A stretch of DNA of 10,859 nt, from NCBI GenBank assembly GCA_026416775.1, contig JAOAEN010000022.1, positions 1 to 10,859 of the forward strand, written 5' to 3'. Under the pieces are notes generated by a model, which saw only the letters and a program-made list of their open reading frames with translations, was not told where the DNA came from and did not search any database. The translations under genes and the position numbers were made by a program. Shown here one piece after another: positions 1-6,574 of this stretch. How positions within the stretch are numbered: position 1 is the stretch's first letter; the number at the start of each line of letters is the position of its first letter. This DNA comes from Dehalococcoidales bacterium (lineage in GTDB: Bacteria > Chloroflexota > Dehalococcoidia > Dehalococcoidales > RBG-16-60-22).

Positions 1-739
1 CCATCCCCTCGGAGGCAAGCCATTCCACAAGGGTCTCCCAGTTCTGGTGGATGGAAACGAGGATGAAGCCGTCCGCGGCGGGCAGCACGGCAGAGGCATT
101 GTTCCAGTGGCGGCTTCCTCTGCGGGAAGATACGACCCCGTCGTAAAAATACCTCACCAGAACGTGGTCAAGCGTGGCGGCAACACATTCCATGATGGAG
201 ATATCAAGATGTTGCCCGCATCCGGTTACCTCACGGTCCATGAGCGCAAGGAGGATGCCGTTCACCGCAAAAAGCGAGGCGGTGTGGTAGGCCTGCTCGC
301 CGTAGAGCTTCAGCGGCGCATCAGGAAGCCCGGTGACCGACATCCAGCCCCCGATGGCTTCAAGGGTAAGCTCGGCAGCCAGATAATCGCGATACACACC
401 GTCCTGCCCGAAGGGCGTGAGCGAGACCATGATGAGACGGGGGTTGGTCTCCTTAAGGCAGGCATAGTCCAGCCCCTTCCGGGCAAGATAGCCCGGGGCG
501 GTGGCTTCAATGAGGACATCAGCTTCCCGGACAAGCCCCCGGAAGCGCCCTTCGCCGCCGCCTTCGCCGAGGTCAAGGCTGAAGTCGGTACGGGAACAGA
601 CGGGCTCGGCGGTTGAATACGGCACGCCGCGAAGCTCAAGGCTGGTAACCTCTGCCCCCATTTCGGTAAGCATGTTCACGGCGAGCCTGCTTACCCTTCC
701 GGCAAGGTCAAGGATGCGACAACCCGAAAGTGCCCCCAT
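1..739 (-). CDS. CaiB/BaiF family III CoA-transferase (N-terminal 246 residues, cut by left edge)
   Basis: Family III CoA-transferases move coenzyme A between carboxylic acids through an enzyme-bound acyl anhydride in the cytoplasm. The frame is open from the ATG at 737-739 to the left edge with no stop. Family marks are a Rossmann-like start (RILDLAG, residues 8-14; MGAEVTSLE, 27-35), the NPRLIMVSLTPFG block at 99-111, GGWMSVTGLPD at 130-140 and GQHLDISIMECV at 175-186. In the last block D179 aligns with the catalytic Asp of formyl-CoA transferase. The usual GP of the first loop (aGPy) is replaced by GRVSRL, so substrate cannot be read from sequence. A G-rich stretch (GGGGGG) lies just before the ATG. 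It follows gltX by 22 bp on the same strand, so co-transcription is likely without implying a shared pathway. The C-terminal half lies outside the window. Confidence 0.88.
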   Translation of the reverse strand, partial: MGALSGCRILDLAGRVSRLAVNMLTEMGAEVTSLELRGVPYSTAEPVCSRTDFSLDLGEGGGEGRFRGLVREADVLIEATAPGYLARKGLDYACLKETNPRLIMVSLTPFGQDGVYRDYLAAELTLEAIGGWMSVTGLPDAPLKLYGEQAYHTASLFAVNGILLALMDREVTGCGQHLDISIMECVAATLDHVLVRYFYDGVVSSRRGSRHWNNASAVLPAADGFILVSIHQNWETLVEWLASEGM

Positions 740-761
740 TGTCCCCCCACCCGCACTTCAT

Positions 762-2204
762 CTAATTGCGGAGCTTCTCCAGCGCAAGGCTGATACGCCT
801 GAGGCACCTGTCCTTTCCCAGCACGGCCATCGTCTGGAAAAGCGGCGGCGTGGCCGTCTCCCCGGTGACGGCGGTGCGCAGGACGCTGAAAAGCTGTCCC
901 GTCTTCAGCCCGAGCTCTTCGGCAAGCGGACGGAGCAGGTTCTCAAGTACCGTTTCGTCGAATGAAGCAAGCTCACTGAGCCTCTTCAGGGAAACTTCAA
1001 GGGCATGAAGCGTATTTTGCCGCGTCATGTTCTTTGCGATGAGAAGTTCCGCCGGATAGTCCAGCGTCTCAACAAAAAAGAACTTCGTCAGTGCCGGCAC
1101 TTCCGTCAGCTTTTTCACCCTTTCCTGGACGAGCGGCATAACGCGGCGTACGTAGGCTATATCAAGCGGGCGCTTCGCTTCGGGCGGTAGCCCCTTCTCC
1201 AGAAACGGTAGTGCCCGCATGGTGAAGTCCTCGACATTGAGGCTGCGGATATACACCCCGTTCATCCAGTTGAGCTTCTCAATATTGAAGACAGCACTGG
1301 TCTTGCTAATGCGCTCAAGTGTGAAATACTTGATGAGGTCATCGCGGCTGATGATCTCGGTCTTATCATCAAGCGACCAGCCGATGAGGACGAGGAAGTT
1401 GAGCATCGCCTCGGGCAGGTAGCCTTCCTCGCGGTACTCAAGGATGGACTTGGCGCCGTGACGCTTGCTGAGCTTGCTCCGGTCGGGCCCCAGGATGAGC
1501 GGGGTATGGACATACTGCGGCGGCTCGTAGCCGAGCGCCTGGTACAGCAGGATGTGACGCGGGGTGCTGGAAAGCCATTCCTCACCACGGATGACGTGGG
1601 TGATCTTCATGGCATGGTCGTCCACCACGCTGGCAAGGTGATAGGTGGGATAGCCGTCGCTTTTGAGCATGACGAAGTCGTCAATGGTGTTGTTCTCAAA
1701 GGTTACCTCACCGTAAATGGTATCGGTAAACGTGGTCTTGCCGCCGTCCGGCACCCTGAACCGTATTACCGGCTTGATACCGGCGGCTTCATAGTCCGCA
1801 CGCTCTCTGGCGGTGAGGTTGCGGCAGGTACGGTCGTACCCCGGAGGCTGTTTGCGGGCAATCTGCTCTTGCCGCATCTTCTCAAGCCTTTCCGGTGAGC
1901 AGTAGCAATAGTAGGCATACCCCTCGCGGACGAGCCTTTCCGCCGCTTCCTTATAGAGGTGAAGCCGCTCCGACTGGAAATACGGCCCCTCATCCCAGTC
2001 AAGACCGAGCCATCTTAGGCCTTCCATGATGGTTTCTACCGCCCCGGGGACAATGCGCTCGCGGTCGGTATCTTCAATACGGAGGATGAACTTTCCCCCG
2101 CAGTGGCGGGCAAAGAGCCAGTCAAAGATTGCCGTGCGCATGTTACCCACCTGAGGCATACCGGTGGGACTGGGGGCAAAACGCGTTCTCACGGGTGCCG
2201 TCAT
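762..2204 (-). CDS. gltX: Glutamyl-tRNA synthetase
   Basis: Class I aminoacyl-tRNA synthetase that charges tRNA-Glu (and, where GatCAB is present, often tRNA-Gln) with glutamate in the cytoplasm. The 480-residue length is normal. In order: catalytic entry RFAPSPTG at 8-15; the HIGH-motif position at 18-21; LRIEDTDRER at 41-50; a zinc-site-like cluster C100, C102 and C127; the catalytic block RGEEWLSSTPRH at 206-217; the KMSKS loop as KLSKR at 244-248; and a helical anticodon-binding C-terminus with KTGQLFSVLRTAVTG at 434-448. Oddity: the HIGH motif reads QVGN, so the first histidine is Gln18, whereas most relatives have HVGN or HLGN. The ATG start has a purine-rich AGGGGAGGGAG upstream. The CoA-transferase gene follows 22 bp downstream. 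Identification is very secure; tRNA specificity (discriminating or not) is not readable. Confidence 0.97.
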   Translation of the reverse strand: MTAPVRTRFAPSPTGMPQVGNMRTAIFDWLFARHCGGKFILRIEDTDRERIVPGAVETIMEGLRWLGLDWDEGPYFQSERLHLYKEAAERLVREGYAYYCYCSPERLEKMRQEQIARKQPPGYDRTCRNLTARERADYEAAGIKPVIRFRVPDGGKTTFTDTIYGEVTFENNTIDDFVMLKSDGYPTYHLASVVDDHAMKITHVIRGEEWLSSTPRHILLYQALGYEPPQYVHTPLILGPDRSKLSKRHGAKSILEYREEGYLPEAMLNFLVLIGWSLDDKTEIISRDDLIKYFTLERISKTSAVFNIEKLNWMNGVYIRSLNVEDFTMRALPFLEKGLPPEAKRPLDIAYVRRVMPLVQERVKKLTEVPALTKFFFVETLDYPAELLIAKNMTRQNTLHALEVSLKRLSELASFDETVLENLLRPLAEELGLKTGQLFSVLRTAVTGETATPPLFQTMAVLGKDRCLRRISLALEKLRN

Positions 2205-2247
2205 GGCTCCCTCCCCTGAAGTTTTCTCTCACATTCTACCATCCGTA

Positions 2248-2276
2248 GCTATAAAATTCCACGCCTGCCGCGTCAG
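2248..2276 (-). promoter_or_regulatory. Candidate sigma70-type promoter for gltX
   Basis: On the minus strand CTGACG (2271-2276) lies 17 bp before TATAGC (2248-2253), about 44 bp upstream of the gltX ATG. Each hexamer matches consensus at four of six positions with ideal spacing. A second weak -10 (TAGAAT) lies slightly closer to the gene. It is a prediction by eye only. Confidence 0.3.
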
Positions 2277-2395
2277 GTGTTGGCCTTACCTCCGGCTGGC
2301 ATTGTGTGTCTATACTGCTCCCTTTATCCCCCTCCCGGATAGCCTGGCCCCGCCCGCATCCGGCCGATTTTTCTGCCTCCGGTTAATTTTTATAT

Positions 2396-2483
2396 GCTCA
2401 TCCCCTTTGTCTGCTCTCATGTAATCTAGTTTTGTCTGCGATTGTTTGGTTTTTCAAGCTCACCCCCTTTGTCCCCCTCTCAC
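2396..2483. repeat. Pair of degenerate direct repeats (about 25 bp, 62 bp apart)
   Basis: The stretch at 2396-2420 (starting GCTCATCCCCTTTGTC) recurs at 2458-2483 (starting GCTCACCCCCTTTGTC), with a few substitutions and one extra C. The second copy runs directly into the left arm of the inverted repeat at 2473-2529. The rest of 2284-2460 is pyrimidine-rich on the plus strand and shows no gene or other clear signal. Confidence 0.5.
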
Positions 2484-2529
2484 ACAGTATCATCTACATG
2501 ATTGGTAAATTCGGCTGTGTGAGAGGGGG
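2473..2529. repeat. Perfect 15-bp inverted repeat with 27-nt loop
   Basis: CCCCCTCTCACACAG at 2473-2487 is exactly complementary to CTGTGTGAGAGGGGG at 2515-2529. The outer part (CCCCTCTC / GAGAGGGG) is the same as in the elements at 3028-3085 and 3356-3370, but the inner stem is different and still fully paired. There is no T-run after either arm, so a simple intrinsic terminator is unlikely. Confidence 0.8.
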
Positions 2530-2683
2530 AAATAGAAAAATTAAGAGGGGACGGTGCCCCTCTTGACTCCCCGTGAGGGTTTAATCTTTAGCCCATTTAA
2601 AAAGATAGAGTCTCAGAGGTGGCTTTGCTTCTCTATTCTTACTCCTCTTCATCCGGGATTGATATATTTCGGTTGATGAAATT

Positions 2684-2707
2684 TAAGAGGGGGTGCACCC
2701 CCTCTTA
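2684..2707. repeat. Perfect 24-bp palindrome within the array
   Basis: TAAGAGGGGGTG is followed directly by its exact reverse complement CACCCCCTCTTA with no loop. It is the most symmetric hairpin of the array and could be a cruciform or a dyad protein site as well as an RNA stem. Confidence 0.85.
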
Positions 2708-2961
2708 TACTCCCCCCAGGTTATGACGGTTAAGCCCGTTTGAGAAGGGGAAAAGAGTTTCCAGAAAGGGGGTCTCTTTTCTGTATTCCTCTTCATGCAT
2801 TGGTGGTCAGTCCCTTTTGAAGGCGGGAGATTTCTCCTGAAGATGAGTTTTCAGAGGGACAAAAAGCCCCTCTTTATTTCCCTTCAGGGTTTAATCTTTG
2901 GCCGTTTGAAAGGGGGAGTGTTTAAGAGGGGGCGCAGCATCTCTTTATTTCCCCTCGGAGT

Positions 2962-3118
2962 TTAATCTTTGGCCTGTCAAAAAGGGGGAGAGTTCAAGAG
3001 GGGGCGGAGCCCCCTCTCGTCTTAATTCCCCTCTCCAGCCAAGAATAGTAGCGGCTCTCCAAAGAAGTCTCTGGCTGGAGAGGGGATAAAGGGGTGAGGT
3101 AAGCACCAGTAACCGAAG
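2962..3118. repeat. Long direct repeat, copy 1 (about 157 bp)
   Basis: Begins with TTAATCTTTGGCC and ends with AAGCACCAGTAACCGAAG. It contains an array hairpin (2997-3017) and then an inverted repeat with arms 3028-3041 and 3072-3085 followed by GATAAAGGGGTGAGGTAAGC. Copy 2 is at 3247-3402. The region just after it (3119-3200) folds further: GGGCAG (3138-3143) pairs with CTGCCC (3155-3160) inside ACCAGT (3128-3133) and ACTGGT (3175-3180). Confidence 0.8.
3028..3085. repeat. Inverted repeat element inside copy 1
   Basis: CCCCTCTCCAGCCA at 3028-3041 pairs exactly with TGGCTGGAGAGGGG at 3072-3085 across a 30-nt loop. The right arm continues as ATAAAGGGGTGAGG, identical to copy 2. The terminal arms resemble those of small non-autonomous elements, but no target-site duplication is obvious. 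Confidence 0.75.
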
Positions 3119-3246
3119 ACGGTTATCACCAGTCTTGGGGCAGGGCGGCTTCCTCTGCCCTTAACCCACTATGTACTGGTAATTCTGCCCGTCAAAAATT
3201 GGGAGTATTGAGAGGGATGGAACCCCTGTTTATTTCTCTTCAGGGC

Positions 3247-3402
3247 TTAATCTTTGGCCGTTTCAGAGGGGGAGTTTTGAGGGGAGGCTGAGCCCCCCTC
3301 TCGCTTTAGTTCCCCTTTCCAGCCAAGAAGAACAGCGGGCTCCCGGGGATGCCGCTGGCTGGAGAGGGGATAAAGGGGTGAGGTAAGCACCAGTAATCGA
3401 AG
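3247..3402. repeat. Long direct repeat, copy 2 (about 156 bp)
   Basis: Matches 2962-3118 from the TTAATCTTTGGCC box to CACCAGTAATCGAAG. The hairpin stems and the segment after the right arm (GGCTGGAGAGGGGATAAAGG) are conserved, while the inverted-repeat loop differs strongly. Its own hairpin at 3279-3300 pairs with one bulged A. The pattern of conserved arms and a changed loop points to constraint on the stem or to an old duplication. Confidence 0.8.
3311..3370. repeat. Inverted repeat element inside copy 2
   Basis: TCCCCTTTCCAGCCA (3311-3325) pairs with TGGCTGGAGAGGGGA (3356-3370) with a single mismatch that would be a G-U pair in RNA. The loop holds a further small stem, AGCGG with CCGCT. 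Confidence 0.7.
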
Positions 3403-3530
3403 TCAGCCGGAACCGGTTTTTTGGAGAGAGGATGAAAAATCCCTCTATTTTTTCCTTCGTTACAGTCCATCCACTTGGAGAGAGGAGATTCTTCGATAGG
3501 TGCAAAGCCTCTTTTTTAAGTTTTTTTCTT

Positions 3531-3635
3531 TAGCCATGAATGATTGCGAGCCTTTGCCAATGCATCGGGCTGGGAGGGGAGCAAGAGATGGGGCAAGCGC
3601 TGATGACCGAGGACAGTCACGGCCGCTCTTGGGGG
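3531..3635. repeat. Decayed third copy of the long repeat
   Basis: The order of blocks matches copies 1 and 2 but with many changes: TAGCCATGAA, then GGGCTGGGAGGGGAGCAAG, GGGGCAAGCGCTGATGACCGA, and CTCTTGGGGGCA. The last block matches copy 1 beyond the end of copy 2 (CAGTCTTGGGGCAGG), so it derives from the longer version. The left arm is mostly lost, so no strong stem is left. The remaining 3636-3719 shows nothing recognisable. Confidence 0.5.
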
Positions 3636-3719
3636 CATGAAGACCTCCTCAAATTGTTAGTGCCCTGTGATGCGTCAGTAGCCCCGCGCTAAGAACAGCA
3701 AGAGACCCCGGAGTCATTT

Positions 3720-3747
3720 TTGACCTTTACTGCGGTTTTCGTATAAT
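3720..3747 (+). promoter_or_regulatory. Sigma70-type promoter for the DUF72-recN operon
   Basis: TTGACC (3720-3725), a 16-bp spacer and a perfect TATAAT (3742-3747) make the best promoter match in the window. Transcription should start around 3753-3755, only about 7-9 nt before the ATG at 3762, so the message would be nearly leaderless. A GGGGGGC stretch lies between the -10 and the ATG. Confidence 0.75.
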
Positions 3748-3761
3748 TTAGTCGGGGGGCA

Positions 3762-4652
3762 ATGGCGCAGGCGATTTATGTCGGGACGTGCGGCTGGTCT
3801 TATCCCACGGGTGAGGGTACCTGGCAGGGCTATTTCTACCCGTCCGGAAGGCTCAACGAGCTTGAATATTACAGCCAGTTTTTCAATGCCGTTGAGGTGA
3901 ATAGCTCCTTCTACCGCCCGCCGGACGTTCGCACCGTACGGGGCTGGTTGGAGCGGGTACCTGCGGATTTTCTTTTCTGCGTCAAACTCTGGCAGAAATT
4001 CACCCATCCCGGGATGTACCGCGAGGCAACCGGGGAAGATGCCATCATCTCCGCACGCGACGTGGAAATTTTTCGCCGTGCTCTGGAGCCTCTTGTCGAG
4101 GCCGGCAGACTCGGGGTGCTCCTTGCCCAGTTTCCGCCCGGTTTCCGGAGCGGTGCCGGGTCGAGGCAGGTTCTTGAGGCGCTGGTGAGGCATTTCGGCA
4201 GCTACCGCCTTGCCGTGGAGCTGCGCCACCGCAGCTTCAGCGATGACCCCTCTACGGCGCAGTTCCTCCGCAGCCACGGCATTACCTGGGTGGGGATTGA
4301 TGAGCCGAAGTTTGCCGGTTCTGTTGCGGAGGATATCCCGCTTACGGCGGATATTGCCTACTTCCGGTTTCACGGCAGGAATGCCGCGGAATGGTGGAGC
4401 GGCGACCGCGAGAGGCGCTACCGTTACCTCTATTCGCCTGATGAGATCGCCGCTCTTGCCGCGAGGGTGAAGCAGACCGCATCGCAGGCGAAGCTCGTCT
4501 TTGCTTTCTTCAATAACCACTGGCAGGCCTATGCGGTGCGCAACGCGGTTGATCTGAAACGGGCGCTCCAGCTACCGCTGCGCGAGGTACCGGTGAACCT
4601 GGAGCTGATGGGCTTTAAGGCGGGCGAAACGGGGAAAGTGCAGCATGCTTGA
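3762..4652 (+). CDS. DUF72 (YecE-like) family protein
   Basis: A 296-residue cytoplasmic protein of the DUF72 family, predicted TIM-barrel fold, with no agreed function. Family marks are the N-terminal strand IYVGTCGWSYP (5-15), the YFYP segment (25-28), EVNSSFYRPP (45-54), VKLWQKFTHP (74-83), LLAQFPPGFR (119-128), LAVELRHRSF (150-159), YFRFHGRN (200-207) and the C-terminal signature FAFFNNHWQAYAVRNA (near 248-263). Length is typical or slightly long. The ATG is supported by the family's usual start a few residues before VGTCGWSY and by the promoter just upstream. Its stop overlaps the start of recN by 8 nt, so the two are one transcript and probably translationally coupled. Linkage to recN only weakly suggests a role near DNA repair. 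Confidence 0.9.
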   Translation: MAQAIYVGTCGWSYPTGEGTWQGYFYPSGRLNELEYYSQFFNAVEVNSSFYRPPDVRTVRGWLERVPADFLFCVKLWQKFTHPGMYREATGEDAIISARDVEIFRRALEPLVEAGRLGVLLAQFPPGFRSGAGSRQVLEALVRHFGSYRLAVELRHRSFSDDPSTAQFLRSHGITWVGIDEPKFAGSVAEDIPLTADIAYFRFHGRNAAEWWSGDRERRYRYLYSPDEIAALAARVKQTASQAKLVFAFFNNHWQAYAVRNAVDLKRALQLPLREVPVNLELMGFKAGETGKVQHA

Positions 4653-6393
4653 AGAGCTTACCGTCAGGGGGTTCGGTATCATTGAGGAGATAAGCCTGGG
4701 CCTTGCCCCGGGGCTCAACGTGATTACCGGGGAGACCGGTGCCGGGAAATCGCTCGTGGTGAGTGCGCTGGAGGCACTTCTTTCGGGTGACATCGGGGAG
4801 GAGAATATCCGCCACGGTGCCGAGGAAGCACGGATTGATGCCATTTTCCGTTTACCGGAAAATGATGCCACGGGACTGCTCCGGCGCCTGCTTGAGGAAA
4901 AAGGGCGTGACAGCGGTGAGGGGGCGGTCTTTCTCAGTTTGAGCTACCGCCGCGGCATGCGCGCCACGGTGCGCGTGAACGGGGAGCTCGTGGCGCGCTC
5001 TTTGCTGCGGGATATTGGCAGCATCCTTGTGGATATTCACGGGCAGAGCGAGCACCTTTCGCTCCGCAGGCGTGAGCAGCACCGCGAATTCCTTGATGCC
5101 TATGCCCGCAACCGGGGGCTGAGGGGCAGATTTGCCGAAGGTCTGTCAAGGCTGCGCGAGCTTGAGCGGGCGCTCGGGGAGCTCAACCGCAGCGAGCAGG
5201 AAACGCTGCGCCGGGTGGACCTTCTGCGCTACCAGATTGATGAGATCAGGAGGGCGAGGCTCATTCCCGGGGAGGAGGAAGCTCTGGAGAGGGAGCTCCA
5301 CCTGCTTGCTTCGGCAGAGAAGCTCAAGGAGCTCTCCTCCGCGGTCTACAGTCTCCTCTACGATGATGAGGGCACGGATTCGGGTGCCGCGGTTGAGAGG
5401 ATAAACCGCGCCATCCCGCTGTTAAGGCAGCTCGGCGGGCTTGATACGGCGCTCAGGCCCAAGCTTGACTGCCTTGAAGAAATGGCGCACAGGCTTACGG
5501 AGCTTGCGCACGAAATGCGGGACTATGCCGACCGTCTTGAAGCCGACCCCCGGCGCCTCGGGGAGGTCCAGTCAAGGCTTGATTTCATCCGCAACCTGAA
5601 GCGGAAATACGGCGGGTCCATCGAGGAAATCCAGTGTTACCTCGCCCGGGCGGAGGAGGAGTTGCACGGGCTTACCACAGGCGAGGAAAAACGCCGCAGT
5701 CTGGAAAAGGAAAGGGAAGCGCTGCTCTTTGAGCTGGGGAAGGTTGCCCAGGAGCTTTCCCGCCGCCGGAAGGATGCCGCCGAAAGCCTCGCCCGGGCGG
5801 TGAAGCGCGAGCTCGCCGACCTCGCCATGGGACGGGTTGAGTTTGCCGTTTCCGTGACGCAGGAAGAAGCCCCCGACGGGCTCCCGTCAGCCGATGGAAA
5901 GCGCTACCGCTTCAATGCCACGGGCATTGATGACATCACCTTCATGGCGGCCACCAACCCCGGGGAAGTCGCAAGACCCCTGGACAGGATCGCCTCAACC
6001 GGTGAAATCTCGCGGTTTCTGCTGGCGCTGAAGGGCGCCCTTGCCCGGGCGGATACCACCCCTGTGCTCGTGTTTGACGAGATTGACCTCGGTGTCGGGG
6101 GGCGGAGCGGGGAGATCATCGGGAAAAAGCTCTGGGCACTTTCCCGCCACCATCAGGTGGTCTGCGTCACCCACCTTGCCCAGATTGCCGCCTTTGCTGA
6201 TGCCCACTACCGCGTCGTCAAGAAGCAGGACGGTACCCGCACCGTCAGTGCGGTTGAACCCATGCGTGGGCAGGCACGCCTTGAGGAACTGGCAATGATG
6301 ATTTCCGGCACCTCCTACACCGCCTCCGCCCTTGATACCGCACGCGAGCTCCTGGCGCGGGCAGAAGCATGGAAAAAGTCCCCGGTATCCTGA
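4645..6393 (+). CDS. recN: DNA repair protein RecN
   Basis: SMC-like ATPase that acts early in repair of double-strand DNA breaks, in the cytoplasm on the nucleoid. The 582-residue protein shows Walker A GETGAGKS at 29-36, the Q-loop-like DIHGQSEH at 130-137, a long charged coiled-coil middle (about 160-390), the ABC signature at 451-457, Walker B VLVFDEID at 474-481, and the H-loop VTHLAQIAAFAD at 508-519. Length is normal. Oddity: the signature reads STGEISR instead of the common SGGELSR. The ATG lies inside the last codons of the DUF72 gene (8-nt overlap) with GGGGAAAG upstream, so reinitiation or coupling is likely. No LexA-type operator is visible near the promoter, so SOS control is not supported here. 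Identification is secure. Confidence 0.97.
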   Translation: MLEELTVRGFGIIEEISLGLAPGLNVITGETGAGKSLVVSALEALLSGDIGEENIRHGAEEARIDAIFRLPENDATGLLRRLLEEKGRDSGEGAVFLSLSYRRGMRATVRVNGELVARSLLRDIGSILVDIHGQSEHLSLRRREQHREFLDAYARNRGLRGRFAEGLSRLRELERALGELNRSEQETLRRVDLLRYQIDEIRRARLIPGEEEALERELHLLASAEKLKELSSAVYSLLYDDEGTDSGAAVERINRAIPLLRQLGGLDTALRPKLDCLEEMAHRLTELAHEMRDYADRLEADPRRLGEVQSRLDFIRNLKRKYGGSIEEIQCYLARAEEELHGLTTGEEKRRSLEKEREALLFELGKVAQELSRRRKDAAESLARAVKRELADLAMGRVEFAVSVTQEEAPDGLPSADGKRYRFNATGIDDITFMAATNPGEVARPLDRIASTGEISRFLLALKGALARADTTPVLVFDEIDLGVGGRSGEIIGKKLWALSRHHQVVCVTHLAQIAAFADAHYRVVKKQDGTRTVSAVEPMRGQARLEELAMMISGTSYTASALDTARELLARAEAWKKSPVS

Positions 6394-6400
6394 CGCAAGC

Positions 6401-6421
6401 AAAACCGGGGCGTTTCCCCCG
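6401..6421 (-). terminator. Weak terminator-like hairpin for the LOG operon
   Basis: Read on the minus strand, CGGGG pairs with CCCCG across GAAACG and is followed by GTTTTGC. The stem is only 5 bp and the T-run is four, so it is marginal. It lies about 150 nt after the LOG stop and just beyond the end of recN. Confidence 0.25.
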
Positions 6422-6437
6422 TCCCGCTGGCTTCTGG

Positions 6438-6501
6438 CTACCGGCGTGCACCTGCCTCCTGTCCCGGCTCTCCCGCCGGGGATATTGGTGAAAGCCGGTA
6501 G
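6438..6501. other. Nested inverted repeats in the convergent gap
   Basis: CTACCGGC (6438-6445) pairs with GCCGGTAG (6494-6501) and encloses CCCGGC (6463-6468) pairing with GCCGGG (6475-6480). No T-run follows on either strand. It lies between the convergent recN and LOG genes and may help end transcription from both sides. No gene is visible in 6394-6574. Confidence 0.4.
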
Positions 6502-6507
6502 TTTAAC

Positions 6508-6521
6508 GGCTGGAGAGGGGA
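6508..6521. repeat. Solo fragment of the intergenic repeat family
   Basis: GGCTGGAGAGGGGA is identical to the right-arm sequence of the elements at 3073-3086 and 3357-3370, in a gap 3 kb away. There is no matching left arm, so it is a remnant or a short chance match. Confidence 0.4.
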
Positions 6522-6574
6522 TTGAAGAAAAGGAGACGGTCTACCCCCTTAGAAGCTGTCTTCCGGCCGGCGGC

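Larger units (their letters stand above)
2543..3530. repeat. Degenerate tandem array of ~71-72 bp hairpin units
   Basis: This stretch has no credible gene. It carries units of the form AAGAGGGG-loop-CCCCTCTT, then TTTATTTCCC, then a GGGTTTAATCTTTGGCC box, then an AAGGGGGAG box. AGAG-type unit starts are near 2544, 2615, 2686, 2763, 2853, 2925, 2997, 3211, 3278, 3427 and 3481. Steps are mostly 67-77 bp; the large gaps (214 and 149) are close to three and two periods, and 90 and 54 are the outliers. The first arm of the hairpin is often mirrored exactly (2543-2550 with 2557-2564; 2997-3005 with 3009-3017), while bases outside the stems drift. The TTTAATCTTTGGCC box is clear at about 2580, 2890, 2961 and 3247. 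Units differ too much to be CRISPR repeats. Function is unknown. Confidence 0.8.

Noticed and set aside
47..616. Plus-strand reading frame of 189 codons near the left edge
   Set aside because: It is opposite the CaiB/BaiF CoA-transferase, whose family motifs are clear on the minus strand and whose frame is open to the edge.
2473..2529. Inverted repeat as an intrinsic terminator
   Set aside because: The loop is long (27 nt), there is no T-run after either arm, and it lies upstream of both flanking divergent genes, not at a gene end.
3263..3505. Short minus-strand reading frame (80 codons) in the gene desert
   Set aside because: It lies across repeat copy 2 and array hairpins; its sequence is a translation of repeats with no start signal or family resemblance.
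2543..3530. CRISPR array
   Set aside because: Units differ in sequence throughout, there are no identical repeats with unique spacers, the 71-72 bp step contains related sequence all along, and no cas gene is near.
2205..3761. Possible tRNA or other classical RNA gene
   Set aside because: No cloverleaf, no GTTCGA-type T-loop and no rRNA-like stretch seen on either strand; the stems all belong to the GGGG/CCCC repeat family.
3714..4520. Long minus-strand reading frame (268 codons) opposite the DUF72 gene
   Set aside because: The plus-strand frame carries clear DUF72 motifs, a promoter and recN coupling; the antisense protein has no recognisable family and arises from GC-rich codon structure.
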